Below, in pieces: positions 1 through 10,138 of a stretch of DNA of 64,000 bases. Within the stretch, counting starts at the first letter, position 1; each line of letters opens with the position of its first letter. This DNA is from Photobacterium kishitanii (GTDB taxonomy: Bacteria; Pseudomonadota; Gammaproteobacteria; Enterobacterales; Vibrionaceae). The notes under the pieces were generated by a model that worked only from the letters and a program-made list of their open reading frames with translations, searched no databases and was not told the origin of the DNA. The stretch covers positions 62,001-126,000 of the forward strand of contig NZ_PYON01000009.1 in NCBI RefSeq assembly GCF_003026355.1. Direction: 5' to 3'. The translations under genes and the position numbers were made by a program.

Positions 1-1
1 A

Positions 2-691
2 GGCGCGTTAGGTTATACCATTGCTCAAGGAATGATTAATGGCTTAAAGCGTGGTTTGTTTTCTAATGAAGCCGGTATGGGATCTGCACCTAATGCAGCG
101 GCATCAGCAACGCCTTATCCACCCCATCCTGCTTCACAAGGTTATGTACAAATGCTGGGGGTGTTTATGGACACCATTGTTATTTGTTCTGCGACCGTCG
201 CGATTATTTTAATGTCTGGCGAATATGAGCCACACAGTAATATTACTGGGATTGAATTAACTCAAAAAGCATTAAGTTCACAAGTTGGTGATTGGGGAGC
301 AATTTTTATAGCGGTTGCTATTTTCTTCTTTTCATTTACTTCGTTAGTAGCCAATTACTCTTATGCTGAAACGAATCTAATATTTCTCGAGCATAACCAT
401 AAAGTTGGACTAAATGTGTTTCGAATGGTGGTGCTATGCATGGTGATGTTTGGTGCGATGGCAGATTTACCGACGGTGTGGGCAATGGCCGATATTTCGA
501 TGGGCATGATGGCAATGATTAATTTATCCGCGATAGTCTTGCTTTCGGGGACTGTGGTTAAGTTGGCACTCGATTATAATCAGCAGTTAGCATTAGGGAA
601 GGTACCGACATTTAATAGTCAAGATTATCCTGAATTACATGCTCAACTTGAAGACGGAATTTGGGATCAATCATCAACGACATCTAGATGA
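2..691 (+). CDS. Alanine/glycine:cation symporter (AGCS) family protein, 3' part
   Basis: The frame is open from base 2, so the 5' end lies outside the window; about 230 C-terminal residues are present. Members of this family import alanine or glycine with Na+ (or H+) across the inner membrane. The stretch LFSNEAGMGSAPNAAA near the start of the visible part is the hallmark loop of the family. After it come several hydrophobic segments (about residues 50-75, 100-120, 135-155 and 160-180 of the visible part) and a hydrophilic tail. The stop is followed directly by the leader of yaaA. E. coli also has an AGCS gene (yaaJ) beside yaaA, which supports the call. The family is clear; the exact substrate cannot be told from this fragment. 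Confidence 0.9.
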   Translation, partial: GALGYTIAQGMINGLKRGLFSNEAGMGSAPNAAASATPYPPHPASQGYVQMLGVFMDTIVICSATVAIILMSGEYEPHSNITGIELTQKALSSQVGDWGAIFIAVAIFFFSFTSLVANYSYAETNLIFLEHNHKVGLNVFRMVVLCMVMFGAMADLPTVWAMADISMGMMAMINLSAIVLLSGTVVKLALDYNQQLALGKVPTFNSQDYPELHAQLEDGIWDQSSTTSR

Positions 692-804
692 CGTTGTTGT
701 CATCATACCTATTAATAAAATAGAAATAATCACGGTGGTTGTACGTGGTTTTTTTTAGCGATAGTGGTAGTCTAAAACCGTCAGACTTTAAAGGAAAAAG
801 CCTT

Positions 805-1578
805 ATGTTAATCGTGGTATCACCAGCAAAAACGTTAGATTATACATCGCCATTAGCGACAACAACGTTTACTTTACCTGAGCTTACACAGCATTCTGCA
901 GAATTGATTGATGTCTGTCGTGAGCTTACACCAATGGATATTGCGAGCTTAATGAAGGTCAGTGATAAAATTGCCGGATTAAATGCAGCTCGGTTTGCCG
1001 AGTGGCAGCCAGAATTTACAGTTGATAATGCTCGTCAGGCAATTTTGGCATTTAAAGGTGATGTTTATACTGGTTTAGCGGCTGAGACCATGACTGAAGC
1101 TCAGTTTGCTTATACGCAGCAACATTTACGGATGCTGTCTGGGTTATATGGCGTATTACGTCCACTTGATCTGATGCAACCTTACCGGTTAGAAATGGGG
1201 ACGCGATTAGCCAACCCTAGAGGGAGCAATTTGTATCAATTTTGGGGGGATATCGTTACCGATAAGCTCAATGCGGCGGTTGCTGAGCAAGGCGATGATA
1301 TTGTGGTCAACTTAGCATCAAATGAATATTTTAAAGCGGTTAAGCCCAAGCAACTGCAAGCTCAATTAATTACCCCTATTTTTAAAGATTGTAAAAATGG
1401 AACTTATAAAGTTATTAGCTTCTACGCCAAAAGAGCACGTGGAATGATGGCGCGTTATATTCTCGATAACCAATTAACGACGATTGCTCAATTACAGCAG
1501 TTTGATAGTGCTGGCTATTATTTTGTTGCTGCAGAATCAACAGCGACAGAATTAGTGTTTAAACGCGAACAGCAATAA
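805..1578 (+). CDS. yaaA: Peroxide stress protein YaaA (DUF328/UPF0246)
   Basis: The product is 257 residues, the length of E. coli YaaA (258). In E. coli YaaA lowers free intracellular iron during H2O2 stress and so limits Fenton damage to DNA. The N-terminus [13 protein letters not shown] and the later [12 protein letters not shown] and [11 protein letters not shown] blocks are typical of the family. An upstream in-frame ATG at 739 would add 22 residues with no family similarity; the ATG at 805 has an AAGGA ribosome-binding site just before it and is preferred. The gene converges on srmB and shares its terminator. Confidence 0.95.
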   Translation: MLIVVSPAKTLDYTSPLATTTFTLPELTQHSAELIDVCRELTPMDIASLMKVSDKIAGLNAARFAEWQPEFTVDNARQAILAFKGDVYTGLAAETMTEAQFAYTQQHLRMLSGLYGVLRPLDLMQPYRLEMGTRLANPRGSNLYQFWGDIVTDKLNAAVAEQGDDIVVNLASNEYFKAVKPKQLQAQLITPIFKDCKNGTYKVISFYAKRARGMMARYILDNQLTTIAQLQQFDSAGYYFVAAESTATELVFKREQQ

Positions 1579-1608
1579 TTAACCAATAATAATTTTTATT
1601 CTAAAAAA

Positions 1609-1634
1609 AAGGCCAACGTATCAACGTTGGCCTT
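1609..1634. terminator. Bidirectional terminator between yaaA and srmB
   Basis: A perfect 11-bp inverted repeat (AAGGCCAACGT / ACGTTGGCCTT) with a 4-base loop, A-rich on one side and T-rich on the other. It sits between two convergent genes. Confidence 0.85.
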
Positions 1635-1663
1635 GTTGTTTATCTATATTTTAAAAGAAAATA

Positions 1664-2914
1664 CTATGACTTAGCTTGGCTTTTTTTAGCCGCTTGTTTG
1701 ATTTTCTTTTTCGCTTTCGCGTCTTTTACTTTCTTATCAACTTTTTTCTTTTTCTTTGCAGTACTAGGCTTCTTAGTCTGTGGACGAAGACCATGAATAA
1801 AGCGCTCTTGCACTTCTTCTTTCATGTAACGGCTAATACGTTCGATCATGCCTTGGTCATGCGCTTCAACTAATGCGATCGCTGTCCCTTTCTTACCAGC
1901 ACGAGCAGTACGACCAATACGGTGCACATAAACTTCAGCTGTACGTGGTAGGTCAAAGTTAATAACATGACTTACATCGGGTAAATCAATACCGCGTGCC
2001 GCAACGTCTGTGGCAATTAATACGTTTACCACACCATCACGAAAACGGTTGATCATATTAGTACGTGCAGCCTGTGCCATTTCACCTTGAATCCAGTTAC
2101 AAGGGATGCCCATTGCGTCTAATTGGCCGCGAAGGGTACCTAGGCGCTCACGTGTTTTTACAAAGATAATTGTGCGTTCAGCTTGATCTTTAATGATGTT
2201 TTCTAGCAGAGCAAGCTTGTGATTCATGTTGTCACAACGAAGGTACATCTGTTGAATCTTTTTACGTTCTCGACGAGATGGATCAGCGTTAACTTCAAGT
2301 GGTTCATTCAGAATGGTTTCTGAGAACTCACGTACGCCTTTGCCTTCTAAGGTTGCAGAGAATAATAAACTCTGACGACGCCAGCGACATTCATGGTTGA
2401 TGCGCTCAACGATTTTACCAAAGCCCATATCCAACATACGGTCTGCTTCGTCAAGAATAAGACATTCAATTGCACGGCAATCAAATTTCTCAGACTCAAT
2501 GTATTCCATTAAACGACCTGGTGTTGCAACGACGATATCTTGCGTTTTGCCAAGTAGCTCAGCGTGTTCATCGTAAGAGATACCACCAGTAATGGTAAAT
2601 ACTTTTAAGTTAGTGTACTTAGAAAGTGCACGCGCATGCTCAGCAACTTGAATTGCTAATTCACGGGTAGGGGTTAAGATTAGTACACGTGCAGGCCCTG
2701 GCTTTTTGCGTGGGAAATCTTGCAAGTGTTGAATCATTGGCAGTAAAAACGCGGCTGTTTTTCCGGTCCCTGTTGGTGCAGAAGCCATGACATCTTTACC
2801 GTCAAGGGCGTGAGGGATAGCCTGCGCTTGAACTACGGTTGGGCGGCTATAGCCGATCTCGTCAATCGCTCGTAATAGCTCGCTATCTAACTCTAATTCG
2901 GAAAAGTCTTTCAC
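1664..2914 (-). CDS. srmB: ATP-dependent DEAD-box RNA helicase SrmB
   Basis: SrmB unwinds RNA during early assembly of the 50S ribosomal subunit. Motifs appear in the usual order: Q-motif region near residue 29, Walker A APTGTGKT (about 45-52), PTRELA, TPGRL, DEAD (about 155), SAT, then the C-terminal helicase domain with IATDVAARGID and HRIGRTARAG. The tail from about residue 375 is almost pure lysine/alanine, a probable RNA-binding extension, and somewhat shorter than in E. coli (416 against 444 residues). Start is GTG, with GGAGAG about 7 bases upstream. The match to E. coli SrmB runs through the whole core (FSELELD, LLFSATLEG, RERKKI), which separates it from RhlE, RhlB and DeaD. Confidence 0.95.
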   Translation of the reverse strand: MKDFSELELDSELLRAIDEIGYSRPTVVQAQAIPHALDGKDVMASAPTGTGKTAAFLLPMIQHLQDFPRKKPGPARVLILTPTRELAIQVAEHARALSKYTNLKVFTITGGISYDEHAELLGKTQDIVVATPGRLMEYIESEKFDCRAIECLILDEADRMLDMGFGKIVERINHECRWRRQSLLFSATLEGKGVREFSETILNEPLEVNADPSRRERKKIQQMYLRCDNMNHKLALLENIIKDQAERTIIFVKTRERLGTLRGQLDAMGIPCNWIQGEMAQAARTNMINRFRDGVVNVLIATDVAARGIDLPDVSHVINFDLPRTAEVYVHRIGRTARAGKKGTAIALVEAHDQGMIERISRYMKEEVQERFIHGLRPQTKKPSTAKKKKKVDKKVKDAKAKKKIKQAAKKSQAKS

Positions 2915-3109
2915 CAGTTATCTCTCCCAAGACAAATGCTAAATATGCTCTCGTCACTGTGCTGTTTAGGCGTAACCAGACCATGGGTATTTATATTAAG
3001 GGGCGGCATTATAGCCACTCTTAGCGTAAGTAACACCGATTAAAACATAAAAACTTCAGTTAATGATCAATATTCATTGTTACTTGGCTTTGTTTTATGC
3101 TGCTACAGA

Positions 3110-3820
3110 TTACATTTTTAAGTAAAAATCTTTAGTAAGTGCAATAAAATCAGTGGAATAACTATTGCCAGTATGAATGCAAAGTTGTTGTTGTTCAGTA
3201 ACAGAACAATTTTTAGTTAATTGGATCAATGTGCGCATTATAGGTTTATGTTCAGTCGTACGAACATCACAACGGCGATGACAGTATAACCCGTAAGCTT
3301 GTGCTTGAGTAATTAGTTGCAGGCCTTCGTAAGTCGGTAAGATGATGTTAGCACTTCCATCTGCGGTTAATAAATGACTGATAGTCGCGAGCAATTGTTG
3401 GTGACTAAAAGTATCTGTATGGCGTGCGGTGGCGCGATGTTGCTGTTGTGCTTGTTGGCCAGCGTTAAAGTAGGGGGGGTTACAAATAATACCATTAATG
3501 CTGGCGGGTGGAATGCGCTGATACCAATTCGTAATATCATCTTCGATGCACACTAATCGTGGCTGCCAAGGCGATGATTCGAAGTTAGCTGTCGCTGCGG
3601 TTGCTGCTGTTGAATCGAGTTCAATGGCAGTAATCGTTGTCGCTTGTGTACGCTGTGCAGCCATTAATGCTAATAAGCCACTACCTGTACCAATATCAAC
3701 AATATGCCCTTGCTGCGGTAACGTTGCCCACGCGCCTAATAATACCCCATCAGTACTGATTGGCATGCCGCAGCCATGATCATTGATTGTGAATTTTTTA
3801 AAGCTAAAGCTGCGACTCAT
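3110..3820 (-). CDS. trmN: tRNA1(Val) (adenine(37)-N6)-methyltransferase
   Basis: An SAM-dependent methyltransferase (YfiC/TrmN6) that makes m6A at position 37 of tRNA-Val1. It has the SAM-binding DIGTGSGLLALM motif near residue 43 and the catalytic NPPYF motif near residue 113, which marks N6-adenine methylation. At 236 residues it is close to E. coli YfiC (245). The N-terminus FKKFTINDHGCGMPIST fits the family. It lies upstream of srmB on the same strand, about 195 bp apart; the two are neighbours in E. coli too. Start ATG has AGGA 8 bases before it. Confidence 0.93.
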   Translation of the reverse strand: MSRSFSFKKFTINDHGCGMPISTDGVLLGAWATLPQQGHIVDIGTGSGLLALMAAQRTQATTITAIELDSTAATAATANFESSPWQPRLVCIEDDITNWYQRIPPASINGIICNPPYFNAGQQAQQQHRATARHTDTFSHQQLLATISHLLTADGSANIILPTYEGLQLITQAQAYGLYCHRRCDVRTTEHKPIMRTLIQLTKNCSVTEQQQLCIHTGNSYSTDFIALTKDFYLKM

Positions 3821-4218
3821 TATTGTTTTCCTAGGTCATTGAAGCTGTGTTTAGGTTGGTTAAATGCACAAAAGCATATAAAACGTCGGTTATATAATCA
3901 AAGTGATCATTGAGAATAGCGCATTGATAAAACTCGACTCAATAGTGTTAAACAGATGTTACGACTTTTTTGTAAGTATGGTTTTTATGATTTATATTGG
4001 TGTCTTATTCTGTTTTATCGTTTTTCTGTGGTTGTTAATTTCAGTTTATCTGCTTTAAAACTGTATTATGTGGTGTTTTTATCTACTCTATTGCTAAGGT
4101 TACTCTTTTTGGTCATTATGCTACAAGGCACGAAATTCATAGCAATATATAGTACGTGCTACTTATTATAAAAAATGCAGACACAATATATAACCCATTA
4201 GAGAGTGGAAGGTGCAGT
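3821..4218. other. AT-rich intergenic region between trmN and brnQ
   Basis: 398 bp between divergent genes, very T-rich on the plus strand (3950-4110). It must hold promoters for both genes. I see no clear -35/-10 pair, operator or RNA gene; the small open frames here look like chance. Confidence 0.5.
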
Positions 4219-5538
4219 TTGAAAAAAACACTCAAAGTAACAGATATTATCGCGCTTGGTTTTATGACCTTTGCGTTCTTCCTTGGTGCAGGCAACATCA
4301 TTTTCCCGCCGTTAGCAGGACAGCTAGCTGGTGAGAACATGTTATCTGCAATGTCAGGCTTTTTGGTTACAGCTGTAGGTTTACCTTTAATCGGTATTAT
4401 TGCAGTAGCGATTGCTGGTGGTGGTTGGACAGGGTTAACCCGTGATTTACCATCAAAAGTTGCGACCTTAATGGCAGTCCTGATTTTTATCATTATTGGT
4501 CCTGCGTTCGCTGCGCCTCGTACTGGTCTTGTTGCCTATGAAATGGCAGTTAAACCGTTTATTACCGATGCTAGCCAAGTCAGCTTAACTATTTTTTCTA
4601 TCATCTTTTTTGCTGTAGCGCTGTTCTTTGCTTGGTCACGTGGCAAATTGATCGACATGATTGGCAAGTTTTTAACTCCAGCTTTATTTGTGGTGTTAGC
4701 GGTGTTAGCGGTTGCGGTATTTATCAATCCGCAAGGTGAGATCGTTGCCGCTCAAGGTGAGTATGTAACTCAAGCCTTCACTAAAGGTTTCCTTGAAGGT
4801 TACAACACCATGGATACTTTTGCGGCACTGATGTTTGGTATGCTGATTGTTGATGTTATTCGTAGCAAAGGTGTGACGGATGAGAAGACGACTTGTACTT
4901 ATCTTATCTACGCTGGTTTAATTGCAGCGGCGGGTCTAGCTTTTGTTTATGTGTCATTGTTTTATCTTGGCGCAACCAGTGCAGGTATTGCTGCCGGTGT
5001 TGGTAATGGCGGCGCTATTTTAACAACGTATGTGATGGCGCTGTTTGGCTCGACAGGACAAATTATTTTATCAGCGATTGTACTGCTAGCATGTTTAACC
5101 ACCGCGATTGGCTTAATCAGTGCGTGTGCTGATTACTTCAGTACATTAACCTCTCTTTCTTATAAAAAGTGGGCGGTATTATTAGCTGTCGTGTGTGCGA
5201 TAGTGGCTAATGTTGGTTTAAATACGCTGATTACATTATCGATACCAGTATTGTTTGCATTGTATCCAGTGGCTATCGCATTAGTCGCATTGACCTTGAT
5301 ACGTAAATGGTTACCTAATCCTCGTTTAGCTTATCGTGTCGTATTATTGGTATCATTTATTTTCAGTATGATTGATGTTGCCAAGCATCTAAATATTGAT
5401 ATGTCAGTATTTAGTGGATTGCCATTATTTAATTATGGCATGGCGTGGGTATTACCAACGCTGATTGCATTGGTTGTGACGCGCTTTATCGGCAGTAAGC
5501 ACCAAGATAATGGTGATAACCATACTGTTATCGTGTAA
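4219..5538 (+). CDS. brnQ: Branched-chain amino acid transport protein BrnQ
   Basis: A 12-helix inner-membrane carrier (LIV-II family) that imports leucine, isoleucine and valine with Na+ or H+. The N-terminus DIIALGFMTFAFFLGAGNII and the block GYNTMDTFAALMFG match E. coli BrnQ closely; hydrophobic segments follow throughout, and a short polar tail ends the protein. I place the start at TTG 4219, because GGAAGG lies at 4208-4213 and the protein then begins MKKTLKVTD as in homologues. The frame stays open upstream to an ATG at 4156, but that would add 21 unrelated residues. 439 residues is the usual size. Confidence 0.93.
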   Translation: MKKTLKVTDIIALGFMTFAFFLGAGNIIFPPLAGQLAGENMLSAMSGFLVTAVGLPLIGIIAVAIAGGGWTGLTRDLPSKVATLMAVLIFIIIGPAFAAPRTGLVAYEMAVKPFITDASQVSLTIFSIIFFAVALFFAWSRGKLIDMIGKFLTPALFVVLAVLAVAVFINPQGEIVAAQGEYVTQAFTKGFLEGYNTMDTFAALMFGMLIVDVIRSKGVTDEKTTCTYLIYAGLIAAAGLAFVYVSLFYLGATSAGIAAGVGNGGAILTTYVMALFGSTGQIILSAIVLLACLTTAIGLISACADYFSTLTSLSYKKWAVLLAVVCAIVANVGLNTLITLSIPVLFALYPVAIALVALTLIRKWLPNPRLAYRVVLLVSFIFSMIDVAKHLNIDMSVFSGLPLFNYGMAWVLPTLIALVVTRFIGSKHQDNGDNHTVIV

Positions 5539-5560
5539 TTACGCGGTTACTTATAAATGA

Positions 5561-5595
5561 AAAAGGGATGCTTGTATTAGCATCCCTTTTTTTGT
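5561..5595. terminator. Bidirectional terminator between brnQ and fldB
   Basis: An 11-bp perfect stem (AAAAGGGATGC / GCATCCCTTTT) with an 8-base loop, then a run of Ts. It serves two convergent genes. Confidence 0.85.
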
Positions 5596-5605
5596 TTTCT
5601 AGCAA

Positions 5606-6127
5606 TTATAGTAGTTGGGCGTATTCAAGCATGATTTGTTCACACCATTGTTCAATACGGGCATCACTTAATTCATATTGGCTATCTTCATCTAACGCGA
5701 GTCCAACAAAAAACTGTTCGTCCGCCGTTAGTGCTTTTGATGCTTGAAATTGATAGCTATCGTCATTAGGCCAATAACCGATAAATTGTACCCCTGTTGG
5801 ACACAATTGATCGTGCAACATGCCCATCGCATCTAAAAACCACTCGGTATAACCTTCTTGATCGCCAAGGCCAAACAGTGCCACGGTTTTTTGTTGCAAT
5901 TGTAAGCCATCAAGTTGTTGCCACACCGCTTCCCAGTCTTCTTGGATCTCACCAAAATCCCAGGTTGAAATGCCTAAAATCAACATATCATACTGGTTCA
6001 TTTCAGCTAATGGCGTGTGTTTAATATTGTGTAATTCAATGATGTCAGCCCCAAGGCAGTCACGAATTTTTTCTGCTGCCATCTCGGTATAGCAGGTGGT
6101 TGAGCCATAAAACAAACCAATTTTCAT
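5606..6127 (-). CDS. fldB: Flavodoxin FldB
   Basis: A long-chain flavodoxin that carries electrons on FMN in the cytoplasm. The phosphate-binding loop [15 protein letters not shown] near residue 8 has the FldB form (Cys after the Ser/Thr run) rather than the FldA form. The second FMN loop [13 protein letters not shown] and [11 protein letters not shown] are also present. Its 173 residues equal E. coli FldB. As in E. coli it lies next to xerD and is transcribed away from it. Start ATG has AGGA 8 bases upstream. Confidence 0.95.
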   Translation of the reverse strand: MKIGLFYGSTTCYTEMAAEKIRDCLGADIIELHNIKHTPLAEMNQYDMLILGISTWDFGEIQEDWEAVWQQLDGLQLQQKTVALFGLGDQEGYTEWFLDAMGMLHDQLCPTGVQFIGYWPNDDSYQFQASKALTADEQFFVGLALDEDSQYELSDARIEQWCEQIMLEYAQLL

Positions 6128-6339
6128 GCTGCGTATCCTATGCTTTTATTTTTAGCCAAAGTGTACTCGTTATTGATCATGAAGCTCAAGGTTAGCTTGG
6201 CATTGAAAGTCATAATATTAGGCTGAATAAATGTATAACGAGGTTACTTTTGATGATAAATATCCTATCATGCGCTGATCACTGTGTTTTTATCCATGTA
6301 TTTAAACCGCCTTATGACACAGCTTATGACGAGGTAAAA

Positions 6340-7236
6340 ATGGTAACTGACGATGTTATTATTGAACGCTTTCTAGATGCGATGTGGATGGAAAGAGGGT
6401 TATCTGAAAATACTCTTGCTTCTTATCGAAATGACTTAAAAAAATTACAACAATGGATGCAACAGCAAACTATTGCGGTGTCTGATGCTTCTGTCGATGA
6501 TTTACAACGTTATCAATTATGGTTGTTTGACCAAAACTATAAACAAACATCACGCGCACGAATGGTGTCAGCAATTCGACGTTTATTTCAATATTTGTAC
6601 CGTGAGAAAGTACGGATAGATGATCCGAGTGCAATGCTGGTGACACCTAAATTACCCAAACGGCTACCAAAAGATTTAACTGAAGCCCAAGTCGACGCAT
6701 TATTAGAAGCGCCCGATGTGAATGATCCACTGCAATTGCGCGATAAAGCGATGTTGGAATTGTTATATGCCACCGGACTGCGTGTTACTGAATTAGTGAC
6801 CTTAACCATGGATAAAGTCAGTTTACGCCAAGGTGTTGTGAGAGTGACTGGTAAAGGAGACAAAGAACGCTTAGTACCAATGGGTGAAAATGCGGTTGAT
6901 TGGATTGAGCAGTTTATTGATAGTGGTCGGCCGGTGTTATTGGGTGAGAAAAGTTCGGATGTGTTGTTTCCAAGTCGACGTGCTCGGCAAATGACTCGGC
7001 AAACATTTTGGCATCGAATCAAATATTATGCGGTGTTAGCCGGTATTGATGCTGATACCTTATCACCCCATGTAATGCGCCATGCTTTTGCTACCCATTT
7101 ACTTAATTACGGTGCCGATTTACGAGTGGTACAAATGTTGCTTGGCCATAGTGATCTTTCAACAACACAAATTTATACCCATGTTGCGACAGAAAGATTA
7201 AAACAATTACACCAAAGCCATCATCCTCGTGCATAA
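6340..7236 (+). CDS. xerD: Site-specific tyrosine recombinase XerD
   Basis: XerD acts with XerC at dif to resolve chromosome dimers at the septum under FtsK control. The N-terminal SAM-like core-binding domain spans about residues 1-105, the catalytic domain 105-298. The catalytic set is visible: Arg in ATGLRVTEL, Lys in GKGDKERLVP, HVMRHAFATHL, GHSDLSTTQIYTH with the Tyr nucleophile. Start at ATG 6340 follows a GAGG box at 6331 and gives 298 residues, exactly the E. coli length; the open frame runs 90 bases further upstream without similarity. dsbC and recJ follow, as in E. coli. Confidence 0.97.
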   Translation: MVTDDVIIERFLDAMWMERGLSENTLASYRNDLKKLQQWMQQQTIAVSDASVDDLQRYQLWLFDQNYKQTSRARMVSAIRRLFQYLYREKVRIDDPSAMLVTPKLPKRLPKDLTEAQVDALLEAPDVNDPLQLRDKAMLELLYATGLRVTELVTLTMDKVSLRQGVVRVTGKGDKERLVPMGENAVDWIEQFIDSGRPVLLGEKSSDVLFPSRRARQMTRQTFWHRIKYYAVLAGIDADTLSPHVMRHAFATHLLNYGADLRVVQMLLGHSDLSTTQIYTHVATERLKQLHQSHHPRA

Positions 7237-7395
7237 TTATGAGATGTTGTTAGCTAAAATTAGCGATAATATTTGTATTTAGGGATACTTCATTTATGCT
7301 GCGCAGATAAAAATAGTAGCGTAATTGAAACTATATAGTAATGATCTCGGTCTGTAGTTATATCGAGATTGTCGTCATTTTAAAGGGATAACAAG

Positions 7396-8124
7396 ATGCA
7401 TTTTATTAGCCGCACAGTGCTAGCCACAGCTGTTGCACTTACCGCTTTCTCTGCGGTCGCAAAGCCGGACGTAGCAGCCATCACGAAGCAACTATCAAAC
7501 ATTGGTTTAACGCCAAGCTCAATTACTGCGTCACCAATGGCGGGTATCAATGAAGTTGTAACAGAACGTGGTGTTGTTTATACCTCTGATGATGGAAAAT
7601 ATTTCTTAGCGGGTCATTTATACCAAAACACGGGTGTTGAGCCGGTGAATTTAACTGAGCAGAAAATGGCGCAGTTAAATAAAGCGAAATTAGCAGGTAT
7701 GGATAAAGACATGATTGTTTATCCAGCTAAAAATGAAAAATATGTTGTGACTGTCTTTACCGATACTAGCTGTGGTTATTGCCGTAAATTGCATAATGAC
7801 ATGCAAGGGTATAACGATGCTGGTATTACGGTACGCTACCTTGCTTTCCCACGTGGTGGTGAGCGTTCAAGCAACTTCAACCAAATGAGTGCAATTTGGG
7901 GCGCTAAAGATCGTGTTAAAGCGATGCATGATGCTAAGAGTGGTACGTTTGATGAATCAAAAATCACTCCGCGTCCTGATTTAGTCATGGAGCAATATAA
8001 ATTAGGTGTTGCGATGGGCGTTAATGGTACTCCAGCTATCGTGCTAGAAGACGGTACTATGATCCCAGGTTACCAACCGCCAGCAGCATTGCTGCAGTTA
8101 TTGGATAGCAAAGCGAAAAGCTAA
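7396..8124 (+). CDS. dsbC: Thiol:disulfide isomerase DsbC
   Basis: A periplasmic disulfide isomerase, a V-shaped homodimer kept reduced by DsbD. A signal peptide covers about residues 1-22 (cut near AVA-KP). The N-terminal dimerisation domain precedes the thioredoxin fold with the active site CGYC at residues 126-129, as in E. coli DsbC, and a cis-Pro loop NGTPAIV later. 242 residues is slightly longer than E. coli (236). AAAGGGA lies just upstream of the ATG. Its place between xerD and recJ is conserved. Confidence 0.96.
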   Translation: MHFISRTVLATAVALTAFSAVAKPDVAAITKQLSNIGLTPSSITASPMAGINEVVTERGVVYTSDDGKYFLAGHLYQNTGVEPVNLTEQKMAQLNKAKLAGMDKDMIVYPAKNEKYVVTVFTDTSCGYCRKLHNDMQGYNDAGITVRYLAFPRGGERSSNFNQMSAIWGAKDRVKAMHDAKSGTFDESKITPRPDLVMEQYKLGVAMGVNGTPAIVLEDGTMIPGYQPPAALLQLLDSKAKS

Positions 8125-8158
8125 CCTCGATCATTTATTGACTGCGTCACTGTATATA

Positions 8159-8187
8159 AAAGCCTGATAGTAATATCAGGCTTTTTT
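8159..8187 (+). terminator. Rho-independent terminator after dsbC
   Basis: An 11-bp perfect stem (AAAGCCTGATA / TATCAGGCTTT) with a GTAA tetraloop and a T run. recJ must therefore have its own promoter or rely on readthrough. Confidence 0.85.
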
Positions 8188-8245
8188 GTTAGTAGTGATT
8201 TGGTTAAGATGAAAAGATAATCATTCCATTAAAGAAGCCGTTACT

Positions 8246-9970
8246 ATGATAGAAATCAAACGTCGTCCTGTTGCCGATCCTCAAGGCTTCTCTAGTGCGA
8301 TCCCCGCTATTTTACAGCGTATCTATGCTAGCCGTGGCATTACTAATGATGCTGAACTTGAACGCGGTGCCAAAGGATTACTTAACTATAACCAACTTTA
8401 TGGTATGGCTGATGCTGTGGCGTTGTTAGTTACCGCACTCGCTAATAATACTCGAATTATTATTGTGGGTGATTTTGATGCAGATGGCGCCACCAGTTCA
8501 GCGTTATCAGTGCTGGCTTTAAAAATGTTGGGCTGTAGTAATGTTGATTATTTAGTCCCCAACCGGTTTGATGATGGTTATGGTTTGAGTCCTGAAGTGG
8601 CGCAACAAGCGATTGATCGTGGCGCTGAGTTAATCATGACCGTGGATAATGGCGTTTCATCAATAACTGGTGTTGCAGCAGCAAAAGCACAAGGGGTACA
8701 AGTACTGGTTACTGATCATCACTTACCGGGTGATTGTTTACCTGCTGCAGATGCGATGGTAAACCCAAACCTTAATCAATGTGGTTTTCCATCAAAGGCT
8801 TTGTGTGGTGTCGGAGTTGCATTTTATTTAATGTTAGCACTGCGAGCTGAACTGCGTGATAACGGTTGGTTTGAGCAACAAGCACTCGCGGTACCGAATC
8901 TGGCTGAGTTGCTTGATCTGGTTGCACTTGGCACTGTTGCCGATGTGGTGGCATTAGATGGTAATAACCGTATTTTAGTCCATCAAGGATTACAACGTAT
9001 TCGTGCTGGTAAATGTCGTCCTGGCATTCAAGCATTAATTGAAGTTGCTAATCGCGATCCTGCTCGATTAGTCGCTAGTGATCTGGGCTTTGCATTAGGG
9101 CCACGTATTAATGCGGCGGGACGATTAGATGACATGTCGTTTGGGGTTGAATTATTGTTGTGTGACAATATTCAAGCCGCTCGACGGATGGCCTCAGAGC
9201 TCGATGCCCTAAATCAAACCCGTAAAGAAATTGAACAAGGCATGAAAGAGGAAGGTCTCGCGATTTGTGAGCGATTACAGTTTAATCAGCAGGATATGCC
9301 TTATGGGTTAGTGCTGTTTCAACGTGATTGGCATCAAGGTGTGATTGGTATTTTAGCCTCTCGTATTAAAGATAAATATCATCGTCCAGTTATCGCTTTT
9401 GCTGATGCGGGTAATGGTGAAATTAAAGGGTCGTGTCGTTCTGTTGTGGGACTACATATGCGAGATGTACTGGATGTGGTTGATACCCAACATCCTGGAA
9501 TGATTTTAAAGTTTGGCGGTCATGCCATGGCGGCTGGATTAACCATTCCTGAATCACAATTAGAAGCCTTTAGTGTCGCATTTGATGCAGTGGTACGTAA
9601 TGTCTTAGATGAAGATGCATTGCAAGGTGTTCTACTTAGCGATGGTGAATTGCAGCCTAATGAACTGACACTTGAAACCGCTGAAACGTTGCGCGCTGGT
9701 GGGCCGTGGGGACAGCAATTTCCTGAACCGACGTTTGATGGTACGTTTCGATTATTGCACCAAAAATTAGTGGCAGGAAAGCATCTTAAAATGATGGTTG
9801 AGCCTTTGGTTGGTGGCAGTGTGATTGATGCAATTGCATTTAATGTTGACCTTAAACGTTGGCCTGATGCCTCAGTACAGCAAATTGAATTAGTGTATCG
9901 TCTCGATGTCAATGAGTTTCGAGGTAATCGCAGTGTGCAGCTGATGGTTGAACATTTAGTTGCGAAATAA
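8246..9970 (+). CDS. recJ: Single-stranded-DNA-specific 5'-3' exonuclease RecJ
   Basis: RecJ degrades single-stranded DNA 5' to 3' in RecFOR recombination, mismatch repair and base-excision repair. It shows the DHH phosphoesterase motifs: IIVGDFDADGATSS near residue 72, VDNG near 136, and VTDHHLPG near 158. The DHHA1 part has KFGGHAMAAGL (about residues 420-430), and an OB-fold-like C-terminus ends in NEFRGNRS. 574 residues is normal (E. coli 577). prfB follows after 168 bp, as in E. coli. Confidence 0.97.
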   Translation: MIEIKRRPVADPQGFSSAIPAILQRIYASRGITNDAELERGAKGLLNYNQLYGMADAVALLVTALANNTRIIIVGDFDADGATSSALSVLALKMLGCSNVDYLVPNRFDDGYGLSPEVAQQAIDRGAELIMTVDNGVSSITGVAAAKAQGVQVLVTDHHLPGDCLPAADAMVNPNLNQCGFPSKALCGVGVAFYLMLALRAELRDNGWFEQQALAVPNLAELLDLVALGTVADVVALDGNNRILVHQGLQRIRAGKCRPGIQALIEVANRDPARLVASDLGFALGPRINAAGRLDDMSFGVELLLCDNIQAARRMASELDALNQTRKEIEQGMKEEGLAICERLQFNQQDMPYGLVLFQRDWHQGVIGILASRIKDKYHRPVIAFADAGNGEIKGSCRSVVGLHMRDVLDVVDTQHPGMILKFGGHAMAAGLTIPESQLEAFSVAFDAVVRNVLDEDALQGVLLSDGELQPNELTLETAETLRAGGPWGQQFPEPTFDGTFRLLHQKLVAGKHLKMMVEPLVGGSVIDAIAFNVDLKRWPDASVQQIELVYRLDVNEFRGNRSVQLMVEHLVAK

Positions 9971-10138
9971 CGATAGTCTGATAAGTAAGCCGTTAGTGGT
10001 GAGGATCTTGGCGTTAACAGCCTAGATTGTCACCATATTTAGATTAATTTTCTGATAACCTTTCTCTCCCTCTGTATATTCTATCTACAATTCGATAGAA
10101 TCTTGCGGTTATATCTATTTCGGTAATGAAGCGTGGCG

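Noticed and set aside
739..804. N-terminal extension of YaaA
   Set aside because: The added residues have no similarity to the family, and the ATG at 805 has its own ribosome-binding site.
3956..4171. 71-codon plus-strand frame before brnQ
   Set aside because: Hydrophobic only because the DNA is T-rich; no ribosome-binding site.
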